Origin: Dickeya lacustris | GTDB taxonomy: Bacteria; Pseudomonadota; Gammaproteobacteria; Enterobacterales; Enterobacteriaceae | Reading direction: 5' to 3' | DNA length: 64,000 bases | NCBI RefSeq assembly: GCF_029635795.1 | Contig: NZ_CP114280.1 | Span: forward strand, 4,092,001-4,156,000 | Part shown: positions 54,350 through 64,000 of the stretch, one piece after another | Numbering within the stretch: the first letter of the stretch is position 1 | Layout: every line of letters begins with the position of its first letter | Program-made: the position numbers and the translations under genes | The notes under the pieces: generated by a model | What the model saw: only the letters and a program-made list of their open reading frames with translations | What the model was told of the DNA's origin: nothing | Databases searched by the model: none

Positions 54350-54697
54350 ATGCTATATACAATAAGAGAAAATAAAGGCCAAACAGAAAATATAATCATT
54401 TTTGAACAACCTTTCTTTAGATTGATACAGGACGAAGATGCTTGGGTTATTCGGGTTTATTTATATGTTATTAAAGAAAATGTTGAAAAAATTAAAAGCA
54501 ATGTAGTGTTTGACTTGGATTCATATAAGCGAATAAATGAAATCATTGTAAAAAACGGAGAACATAAATTTGATGCGCCGATTTTGAATTATATTAATGA
54601 TGTTTTTATCCACGGCATTACTCAATCAGCAATAAAAGATCCTGAAGTGCTATTTCTAATGATTAAGGTGTTTTTTGAAAGAATTAAATGTGTCTGA
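54350..54697 (+). CDS. Hypothetical protein
   Basis: A 115-aa AT-rich gene starting MLYTIRENKGQTENIIIFEQ with a good GGAGG signal. No domain recognised and no membrane segment. It stands alone between the H-NS paralogue (divergent) and the PilV-like gene; the spacer 54071-54349 is AT-rich and may carry promoters for both sides. Confidence 0.55.
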   Translation: MLYTIRENKGQTENIIIFEQPFFRLIQDEDAWVIRVYLYVIKENVEKIKSNVVFDLDSYKRINEIIVKNGEHKFDAPILNYINDVFIHGITQSAIKDPEVLFLMIKVFFERIKCV

Positions 54698-54911
54698 TTT
54701 ATGTGGGTGATTATATTCTATACTCAGGTTCGTTCTATAGTATATAAAAATGATTCATCGTAAATAAAAAAGTAAGTATTGATTAATATTCTCATTTGAG
54801 AATATACCAGAGATATTATTAATTTGATTGATTAAAACCCTATTGTTTATATTGACCTCTTTTTTATTTTTGTTAATTGAATAGTACGTGGAAATAAAAA
54901 GGACGATGAAA

Positions 54912-56468
54912 ATGAAAAAACAAAATAAGAAAGGGTTCTCATTGTTAGAACTCATTTTGGTGCTGGGTGTTGGAACCACAGTGACTTTTATGAAATTTCA
55001 GGATATGAAAAATGAACAGGAAACTGTTGTTGCTAAAGCCGTGGGGGACCAGATAAAGCAAATGGGTGAGGCGGTAAATAGCTATATCAATATCCGATAT
55101 GACAAGCTTTCTACCCTGACATCCAGTAGCAGCCAGTCAAGTGATCCGGGACCAAGAATGTGTTCGGGTTCAGTCTGTGAAATTACCTATCAGACGCTGG
55201 TTAATGAAGGGTTATTACCTTCCTCTTTTTCTGGTATTAATGCGCAAAAGTCTTCATATAAAATTTTTTTGAGACGCTCAGGGAACGTTCCCAACTACAT
55301 CATTAATGGCCTGATCACGACGACGAACGTATGGGCTGATGGCAGCAAGGTTCGTTATGACTTATTGGGTAAGGCAATGCAGGCGGCTGGCATTGACAGT
55401 GGAATGACAAAAACAACTACCGCTGCATCAGGTTATGGTGGTCAGTGGTCAGAACTCTCTACGGACTACAGCAATATCACCGCTGCGGGGCTTCTGGCTT
55501 ATCGTGTGGGATATGATTCTGCAATGTATTCTGTTTACCTGCGTCGTGATGGAACGCTCCCTATGACGGGCGATCTGAATATGGGTGGTCAGAACATATA
55601 CAACGCTCAAAACATCACAGCAGCCGGGACAACGATGTCAGGGACATTGAAATCAACCGGCGAAACACAGGTGGGAACAACACTTACCGTGGGTAGTAAT
55701 GCAAGTGTTGGTGGTGATATTACTGCTTCAGGCAATGTCTATTCAGGCCAGAGTGTGATTGCAAATGGTAATATGGCAACTAATGGTTTGTCTCCCGGTG
55801 ATCATCCGGCTGGATGGGGGGGAGGTTTAAGAACATGGGACATCATAGCTGGAGGAACCATTGCAACCCTGAAGCCGGGAACAACAGGAACTGATGCTCA
55901 GTTTGCTACAATGATTAACAAAGATGGTTATATTTATGCATCAGGAAATATTTTTTCAGGCCAAACTATAACAGCAAATGGAAGTATCAGTACGGGAGAT
56001 AGCGTCTATGCCAAAAACAGTATTTATACCGGAAATGAATCCTCAACAAAAGCCTATATGAATAAAGATGGTAATATCTATGGTTCTGGAAATGCCCAGT
56101 TAGATGGAAATATTAATGCAAATGGAAATATTAACTCGTATTCTCAAATTACTGCTAGCCAACGATTAACAACAGGAGAGTTCTTACAGATTAATGGCGT
56201 AGCCAATGTTGGTTGGGGATGTTCACCGAATGGCTTGCAGGGAAGAGCAGCAAATGGCGCGATTCTTTCCTGTGTTAATGGTCTCTGGAAAGCGGCTGAC
56301 GGTAATTCGATTAAGGTTTGTGCAAATTATTGTGGTGGGCAATGGCCTCTCGAAGTGGGACGTGTTGAACATAATGGCGACTGGAGTTCATGGCGTACAT
56401 TAGGTGAAGGGTGCGGCGGCGGTTATGCGTCAAACTGGAATGAGCCTGTATTCTGTTCATCAAACTGA
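54912..56468 (+). CDS. pilV: PilV-like minor pilin/adhesin (shufflon type), orphan
   Basis: 518 aa from ATG 54912, with AAGGA eight bases ahead. It has a type IV prepilin start, MKKQNKKGFSLLELILVLG: cleavage after Gly and Glu at +5 of the mature chain. Its long N-terminal part resembles the PilV shaft of IncI1 thin pili. A Gly/Asn/Ser-rich repetitive middle follows (repeats such as NINANGNINS, ASGNVYSGQS). The C-terminal tip begins GCSPNGLQGRAANGAILSCV with further cysteines. In R64 this tip is swapped by a shufflon to choose recipients; here no recombinase and no alternative tips are visible. No other pil genes are in the window. Confidence 0.8.
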   Translation: MKKQNKKGFSLLELILVLGVGTTVTFMKFQDMKNEQETVVAKAVGDQIKQMGEAVNSYINIRYDKLSTLTSSSSQSSDPGPRMCSGSVCEITYQTLVNEGLLPSSFSGINAQKSSYKIFLRRSGNVPNYIINGLITTTNVWADGSKVRYDLLGKAMQAAGIDSGMTKTTTAASGYGGQWSELSTDYSNITAAGLLAYRVGYDSAMYSVYLRRDGTLPMTGDLNMGGQNIYNAQNITAAGTTMSGTLKSTGETQVGTTLTVGSNASVGGDITASGNVYSGQSVIANGNMATNGLSPGDHPAGWGGGLRTWDIIAGGTIATLKPGTTGTDAQFATMINKDGYIYASGNIFSGQTITANGSISTGDSVYAKNSIYTGNESSTKAYMNKDGNIYGSGNAQLDGNINANGNINSYSQITASQRLTTGEFLQINGVANVGWGCSPNGLQGRAANGAILSCVNGLWKAADGNSIKVCANYCGGQWPLEVGRVEHNGDWSSWRTLGEGCGGGYASNWNEPVFCSSN

Positions 56469-56510
56469 CAGAGCATTTGTTTTCACTCTGTATTATCCAT
56501 AACATCGTTT

Positions 56511-56546
56511 AAAAGTCAGATCCACCGCAAGGCCAATCTGACTTTT
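56511..56546 (+). terminator. Terminator after pilV-like gene
   Basis: AAAAGTCAGA (56511-56520) pairs with TCTGACTTTT (56537-56546) and is followed by more Ts. It is 42 bases past the pilV stop. Confidence 0.88.
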
Positions 56547-56556
56547 TTCCTATCGG

Positions 56557-56751
56557 TTATGCCTGAAATTCGCCCTCTGTGTCGTCAGTGCTGTCGGAAT
56601 GAAATGTCCGATACAGGAAATCAAGGCGCTCCCACAGCACAAAACTCAGGATCTCTTTGACTTGGGGATTATCAATTTCAACAACAGCGTAAATCAATGC
56701 CCGACACTGATCGATAATTTCTTCCAGTTCCAGCGGCGTGTTATCGAACAT
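56557..56751 (-). CDS. Small hypothetical protein
   Basis: 64 aa from ATG 56751 with GGAGG six bases before it; a longer frame up to 56892 is rejected. Sequence MFDNTPLELEEIIDQCRALI, then WERLDFLYRTFHSDSTDD, acidic and helical. Similar short acidic proteins are common near integrases of P4-like elements. Function unknown. Confidence 0.6.
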   Translation of the reverse strand: MFDNTPLELEEIIDQCRALIYAVVEIDNPQVKEILSFVLWERLDFLYRTFHSDSTDDTEGEFQA

Positions 56752-56845
56752 AACACACCTCCAGAACAGACTGGCCCGAAGTAAAAAAGCCCGTATCCAG
56801 ATGCAGATCTTCAGGTGGGGAATGGGTAAACTGATAAACAGCCAT
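56741..56845 (-). CDS. Very small ORF overlapping the next gene
   Basis: A 34-residue ORF, MAVYQFTHSPPEDLHLDTGF then FTSGQSVLEVCYVR, ends in TAA after overlapping the next gene's start by 11 bases, so the two could be coupled. No strong start signal is visible. It resembles leader-like peptides of P4-type elements only in size and place. Confidence 0.3.
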   Translation of the reverse strand: MAVYQFTHSPPEDLHLDTGFFTSGQSVLEVCYVR

Positions 56846-57106
56846 AGCGTTAGCTCCATAACGGTGTGGTTAGCCCCTGTTTGGTACGCCAATACCTTTC
56901 AGGGGCGAAACGGGTGTTCAGGTGTTCGTACCTGATCGGCTGCAATGTAAGGCTAGGATTGGTGCTAGTCAATTGCTAAACGTAATACAAGAAAATTTAT
57001 GGCAGATAAGTCTCCCACTTTTCAGATTCACATAATCCCAAAACTATATGAACCGGCGGCTAAGCGAAGTGAGGCGAATAATCTTATTCTTGGTATTATA
57101 TTAAAT

Positions 57107-58015
57107 TCAATTTTGAATTTTTCGCTGATTAATTTTATTAGATAACTCATCAAGTGAATTCATTGGTATTGTTCTATGTATTATCCTATGGCAATTTGAG
57201 CAAACTATCGCAAGGTCAGATAGTTTAGTAATAGTAGTCCCGTCTGATTTGTGTAGCGGTATCAAGTGATGTACTTCGCAAAAATCATATCCATCTTCAC
57301 CATAAAATTCAAAAAAATCAAAGTTGCATACTTCACATTTCAAACAACCTTTTTCTTTCAGTGTAATTCGCTTTTTTTCTTTAACAATTTTTGAGTTTCT
57401 TTCTCTTTGTATGTGTGCTCTAAATCTGGGATTGCCTTCGATTCCCATAACCTCTTGGTCTATATCTGGTATATGATTATTTATATCAAATTCAGAAATA
57501 AGTTTTTTTACTTTAGTGACATGTTCATTACTTTCTGGAGTATTGGCATACCAAACATTACTTTGTCCAATTCCACCTTTGACGGCTCTAGGGATCATTA
57601 GGCTTCTATTATCATAGGGTAATAAAAAAGCATCCTTCCATAACGCTTTTACTCTAAAAGTAGTTATGCCGTTTTTTTTATGTGTTAGTGAGGGAGATGT
57701 TAGATCTTGTGATTCACGGAATATTGTCGCGTTCTTATACCAACCAACAACAGCAGTACCGCCAGAATCGGGACCGGCAAGCCAAACAACAGTTATACCA
57801 TCAATCTTTTTATCCTTCCTTTTGGCACCTAATTTTTCTATTTTTATCTGCCCAGTTGGTTGTACATATCCATATACATACCCATCAGAGTTCGTAAAAT
57901 TACAAACTTCATGGCCTGTAGCCGTTTTGTTGTAGGCCCCTCCACGTTCGATAGAGTCCCCGTCAATTCCATCATATTTTTTCATCCATCCAATGTTACA
58001 AAATAGGATTATCAT
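57107..58015 (-). CDS. HNH endonuclease with N-terminal sensor-like domain
   Basis: A 302-aa protein. The C-terminal ~100 residues are an HNH nuclease: CLKCEVCNFDFFEFYGEDGY, FCEVHHLIPL and IVCSNCHRIIH (two CxxC zinc pairs, HH catalytic region). The N-terminal ~150 residues (IGWMKKYDGIDGDSIERGGA, HEVCNFTNSDGYVYGYVQPT, AVVGWYKNATIFRESQ) form a separate domain, as in modification-dependent (type IV-like) McrA-type endonucleases, where it would read a modified base. AAGGAG precedes the start. Inference: a restriction-type defence gene next to the integrase. Confidence 0.75.
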   Translation of the reverse strand: MIILFCNIGWMKKYDGIDGDSIERGGAYNKTATGHEVCNFTNSDGYVYGYVQPTGQIKIEKLGAKRKDKKIDGITVVWLAGPDSGGTAVVGWYKNATIFRESQDLTSPSLTHKKNGITTFRVKALWKDAFLLPYDNRSLMIPRAVKGGIGQSNVWYANTPESNEHVTKVKKLISEFDINNHIPDIDQEVMGIEGNPRFRAHIQRERNSKIVKEKKRITLKEKGCLKCEVCNFDFFEFYGEDGYDFCEVHHLIPLHKSDGTTITKLSDLAIVCSNCHRIIHRTIPMNSLDELSNKINQRKIQN

Positions 58016-58133
58016 GTTCTACTCCTTGTTTCTTGATAATTAGAAAAAATGATAATAAGAGCAAAAAAAGATTTTTTAGATCAAACTTACTGGTTTTAAG
58101 TTAAACAAGCCATCTGTATCGGTCGCTTAAAAA

Positions 58134-59411
58134 CTATCCTTCCTGCGTAAACTCAAACGGCCTAACCATCCCGTTACTGTTAGCATCGAGGAAATCAGCC
58201 CACCATTGCAGCATCAGGCGACGTTGCTCAAGGTGTTTGGCCTTATGAGTATAGGCAGCGCGAACGTTGTTCTTTTCCATATGGCTCATTTGAAGCTCAA
58301 CCACATCTTCCGGCCAGATACCCGATTCAATCAAGGCACTACACGCCAGCGTACGGAAACCATGACCGCACAGATCGGTTTTGGTGTCATAACCCATTTT
58401 ACGCAGCGCCTTGTTAATGGTGTTTTCACTCATTGGCTTCATCGCATCATAACAGCCCGTCAGGATAAAGCCGTCGTCACCGTTAACGTCATAGGTGAGG
58501 TTTTTTAGCTCTTTCAGAATGTCCAGCGCCTGACGGCACAGAGGAACATAGTGCTTTCTGCGCATTTTAGCCCCACGGCCTGAATGTTTGATCCCTGCAA
58601 TCGCTTCACGCTGTTCAGGGATAACCCATAAGGCACTGTTAAAATCGATCTCTGACCATCTGGCAAAGCGGAGTTCGCTGGAGCGAATAAATATCAGCAG
58701 AGTGAGTTTTATCGCCAGCAGGGTCAGCCTGCTACGTCCCTGATAGCCTTCAATGCGTTCCAGTAGGGCGGGTATCTCTTCCAGCTCGATAGCGGGGCGG
58801 TGCTCTGTCTGTGGCTTCTGAACCGCACCTTCCAAATCATAGGCAGGGTTAAAGCGGATCATCTTTTGCTGGACGGCATAACGCATAATAGCAGTGGCAT
58901 ATTGCTTCACCCGCATAGCGATTTCCAGATAGCCCAGCTTTTCTATCTTTTTGATGGGAACCAGCAGATCGCCCGTATCCAGTTCAGCAATATCTCTATT
59001 GCCAATATCAGGGAACAGGTAGGTTTCAATACGGGTCCAGACAGAACGCTGATAATCTTCCGACCATGTGGTTTTGGTGGCAAACCAGTTTCTGGCTACC
59101 GTTTTGAAAGCGCGGGTATTGTTACGTTTTTCCTGAATCGCTTTGTTATCAGCCTGCTTTTTAGCGCTCGGATCAATTCCTGCCGCTAACAGCTTTTTCG
59201 CTTCATCTCGCCGTTGTCTGGCATCTGCCAGTGAAACAGCCGGGTAGACGCCTAAAGCGAGTATTTTTTGCTTCTTTTCGAAACGATAAGACAAGCGCCA
59301 GTATTTAGACCCATTAGGATGCACTAACAGGTGCATACCAAAGCCATCAGTAAGCTTATATTCCTTCTCAAGAGATTTGGCATTTTTTACTTTGGAATCA
59401 GTTAGAGACAC
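58134..59411 (-). CDS. int: P4-type tyrosine integrase (element B)
   Basis: A 425-aa integrase beginning SLTDSKVKNAKSLEKEYKLT, with RSSELRFARWSEIDF (Arg I), CGHGFRTLACSALIES (HxxR) and SHMEKNNVRAAYTHKAKHL (catalytic Tyr in RAAY). The start codon is GTG at 59411, whereas the remnant at 9528 uses ATG. It lies 180 bp inside the tRNA-Asn 3' end. It integrates this element at tRNA-Asn and restores the tRNA end. TACCAACA motifs near 59457-59477 are candidate arm sites. Confidence 0.95.
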   Translation of the reverse strand: MSLTDSKVKNAKSLEKEYKLTDGFGMHLLVHPNGSKYWRLSYRFEKKQKILALGVYPAVSLADARQRRDEAKKLLAAGIDPSAKKQADNKAIQEKRNNTRAFKTVARNWFATKTTWSEDYQRSVWTRIETYLFPDIGNRDIAELDTGDLLVPIKKIEKLGYLEIAMRVKQYATAIMRYAVQQKMIRFNPAYDLEGAVQKPQTEHRPAIELEEIPALLERIEGYQGRSRLTLLAIKLTLLIFIRSSELRFARWSEIDFNSALWVIPEQREAIAGIKHSGRGAKMRRKHYVPLCRQALDILKELKNLTYDVNGDDGFILTGCYDAMKPMSENTINKALRKMGYDTKTDLCGHGFRTLACSALIESGIWPEDVVELQMSHMEKNNVRAAYTHKAKHLEQRRLMLQWWADFLDANSNGMVRPFEFTQEG

Positions 59412-59554
59412 GATTTGCCCCCTTGAGTTGTTGGTATAAGCAGAATCGAACCAGAAATACCAACAATTCTACCAACAAAAGTCGTGGGCAGTAGCGTTTT
59501 TTGGTGAACGAGGGAGAACCTGAAGAGGGGGATAACTGATTGATAAAAAGCAAA

Positions 59555-59582
59555 AAAGCAGACGTTGGTGAACGTCTGCTTT
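59555..59582. terminator. Terminator of tRNA-Asn
   Basis: AAAGCAGACGTT pairs perfectly with AACGTCTGCTTT around GGTG. On the tRNA strand it lies 8 bases past the CCA end and is followed by a U-run. A copy at 9673-9700 travelled with the remnant element. Confidence 0.92.
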
Positions 59583-59590
59583 CTTTAAAT

Positions 59591-59666
59591 TGGCTCCTCT
59601 GACTGGACTCGAACCAGTGACATACGGATTAACAGTCCGCCGTTCTACCGACTGAACTACAGAGGA
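59591..59666 (-). tRNA. asn tRNA: tRNA-Asn(GUU)
   Basis: On the minus strand the 76-nt sequence starts TCCTCTGTAGTTCAGTCGGT, has anticodon loop CTGTTAA (anticodon GUU), the T-arm GGTTCGAGTCC, and an encoded CCA. The acceptor stem TCCTCTG pairs with CAGAGGA before GCCA. Its 3' end, from 59591 on the plus strand, is the attachment site used by all elements in this array; integration leaves the tRNA intact because each element carries the replacement end. Confidence 0.97.
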
Positions 59667-59684
59667 ATCTTGTGAACGGGGCGA

Positions 59685-59713
59685 ATAATAGCGGGGGAGG
59701 ATGGGCATGTCAA
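59685..59713 (-). promoter_or_regulatory. Sigma-70 promoter of tRNA-Asn
   Basis: On the minus strand TTGACA (59708-59713) and TATTAT (59685-59690) are separated by 17 bases, and a GC-rich discriminator (CGCCCC) follows, as in stringently controlled stable-RNA promoters. Confidence 0.88.
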
Positions 59714-59820
59714 AGGTGAAAAACAGATTTTTGGTGCGTTTGGCGAGTGAGTGTGCAATGTGGCGTTTTTTTCGCATTTTTGCGCTTGAATTAGCCAGTT
59801 GTGCCGGGCCCGGTGGCTGA

Positions 59821-59843
59821 ACCGGCAGCGGGAGGCTGCCGGT
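59821..59843 (-). terminator. Hairpin downstream of lacZ
   Basis: ACCGGCAGC pairs with GCTGCCGGT with a five-base loop, just past the lacZ stop. There is no U-run, so it may be a processing or weak termination hairpin. Confidence 0.5.
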
Positions 59844-59851
59844 CAGAGGGT

Positions 59852-63010
<3,159 letters not shown>

Positions 63011-63111
63011 TTAACGGAGCCGGAGCCGCGCGATCGACACAAGAATGAGATTCACGGGAGATGGCAATAGTATGGGTTGTCTCTGCGGATAACGAAACAG
63101 AGAAAATGAAA

Positions 63112-63132
63112 AATTGTTATCCGCTCACAATT
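63112..63132 (-). promoter_or_regulatory. lacO: lac operator (identical to E. coli O1)
   Basis: The 21 bases on the plus strand are the exact reverse complement of the E. coli lac primary operator (core GTGAGCGGATAACAA on the lacZ strand). They lie 120 bp before the lacZ start. A weaker half-match (GCGGATAAC near 63085) may be a second site. Upstream on the lacZ strand a TGTGATC half-site could bind CRP. LacI encoded next door would bind here. Confidence 0.9.
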
Positions 63133-63243
63133 GCGGTTGAGGATCGTCGGTTAGCGCAATGGAGTAAAGGAATGGCGCGGCGGAAAGCGGGGCGGATCAC
63201 AAAATCAGCCCCTATAGTTGCTCTGGGCGATAGCGGTGCCGGG

Positions 63244-64000
63244 TTAGCGCTGTAACTGGCGCGCCAGCGCCATCAGTTGTTGCGCCACCTCGCCTGGCGA
63301 TGGCGACACCGCTTGCCACGGGGCGGTGGTCTGGCGTGCCACCAGCGAGGTTGCCAGTGTTAAGGGCGTCAGCGTTTGCGGGCGTTGCAGGTGTTTGACC
63401 AGCCGCTCGACGCTTTCGCGGCCAAGATGGGCAAAATCCTGCCGAATGGTGGTCAGCGGCGGCTGAAAGTAGGCGCTGTCCTGGGTATCGTCAAACCCGA
63501 TGACGCAGAGGTGCTCGGGAACGCGCAGGCCATGTTCATGGATGGCCCGCAGTACGCCGAGCGCCATTTGGTCGTTAGCCACTACGATAGCGCTGGGCTT
63601 TTCCGGGCCAGCCAGTAAGCGCTGCGCCTGTTGGTAGCCGGCGTGCGCACTCCAGTCGCCTTCGGCGACGGCGCAGGCGCGTAACTGATGCGCGGCCAGC
63701 GCCTGTAACCAGCCGTGATAACGTAAACGAGCAGAAACGGCACCGAGCGGGCCATTTAACAGCGCAATGCGCTGGTGCCCCAGCGCCACCAGATGGTCGA
63801 TGGCCAGTCGGGTGCCTTGTGCGGCATCAAACATAACGCTGGGCAAGGCGGCGTCAGGGTCGGTGTCGAGAAACAGCACCGGGGTGGTGGTACACAATTG
63901 CGCGATACGGGCGGCGGCCTCACGCTCCAGCGGCACGTTGATGATGATGCCATCCACCCGTTGTGACAGGAGCTCATTGACGGCAAGCTGCGTGTCGGCG
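63244..64000 (-). CDS. lacI: LacI-family repressor (partial, N-terminus outside window)
   Basis: About 252 C-terminal residues are visible; the gene runs off the right edge, so the helix-turn-helix is not seen. The core sugar-binding domain is clear: QRVDGIIINVPLE, VLFLDTDPDAALPSVMFDAA, TRLAIDHLVALGHQRIALLN, and VVANDQMALGVLRAIHEHGL then VIGFDDTQDSAYFQPPLTTI, as in LacI. The C-terminal tetramerisation tail (EVAQQLMALARQLQ) has leucine spacing like that of LacI. With the operator between it and lacZ, it represses lacZ and is relieved by allolactose. Confidence 0.93.
   Translation of the reverse strand, partial: ADTQLAVNELLSQRVDGIIINVPLEREAAARIAQLCTTTPVLFLDTDPDAALPSVMFDAAQGTRLAIDHLVALGHQRIALLNGPLGAVSARLRYHGWLQALAAHQLRACAVAEGDWSAHAGYQQAQRLLAGPEKPSAIVVANDQMALGVLRAIHEHGLRVPEHLCVIGFDDTQDSAYFQPPLTTIRQDFAHLGRESVERLVKHLQRPQTLTPLTLATSLVARQTTAPWQAVSPSPGEVAQQLMALARQLQR

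Noticed and set aside
54912..56900. Active shufflon after pilV
   Set aside because: No inverted alternative tip segments and no shufflon recombinase are visible after the stop; the tip seems fixed.

Overview
This window is enterobacterial DNA, most likely from a soft-rot enterobacterium (Dickeya/Pectobacterium-like; this genus call is an inference). Vertically inherited chromosome is visible at both ends. On the left (1-8090) is the end of fliD, then fliS, fliT and a flagellin-glycosylation-type cluster: a methyltransferase-TPR-OGT fusion, a sugar aminotransferase, a sugar acyltransferase and a DxD glycosyltransferase. On the right (59591-64000) are tRNA-Asn(GUU) with its own promoter and terminator, a lacZ-type beta-galactosidase, an operator identical to E. 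coli lacO1, and a partial lacI.

The ~50 kb between is a tandem pile-up of integrative elements at the 3' end of tRNA-Asn. Direct repeats of the tRNA 3' end lie at 9709, 33039 and 59591. Two intact P4-type integrases (31606-32877 and 58134-59411) each sit just inside a repeat, and two integrase remnants (9447-9528 and 23836-23922) have the same orientation. I read this as at least four elements inserted one after another, with the leftmost largely deleted by an IS3-family element.

Region 9.7-33 kb is mainly a defence island. It has a three-gene minus-strand operon: a 2092-aa STAND NTPase with an N-terminal PD-(D/E)xK-like nuclease, a ~257-aa acidic protein and a 1129-aa PLD-like protein. It also has an IS5-family element, a CCCAAA repeat tract, ArdC anti-restriction, CcdAB toxin-antitoxin, an integrase scar, a TOPRIM protein and a Septu-like PtuA/PtuB pair whose ATPase 5' end is cut by an IS3 copy. 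A truncated alpA, Ner- and Xre-type regulators and an integrase follow. The two IS3 copies (8191-9384 and 27470-28664) are inverted and share the same transposase frameshift.

Region 33-59.6 kb looks like an integrative and mobilizable element. It carries AlpA, three small paralogous proteins, an H-NS-truncate-like protein, an AAA+ ATPase, a RepL-like initiator behind four regularly spaced 16-bp palindromes, a RES-domain protein, lipoproteins and a GIY-YIG protein. A MobA/MobL relaxase with an adjacent MOBQ-like oriT and a TraD/MobC-like accessory protein follow. The cargo then comprises a Lamassu-like system (lipase/hydrolase, small protein, SMC-like ATPase), a full H-NS paralogue, an orphan PilV-like adhesin, an HNH endonuclease and the integrase. 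Several small genes in this element are broken by a single frameshift or stop.

The best candidates for something undescribed are the STAND-nuclease/small-protein/PLD operon (9867-20490), the palindromic iteron array with the dispersed hairpin repeat family (40.2-48.7 kb), and the orphan shufflon-type adhesin inside a mobilizable defence element.
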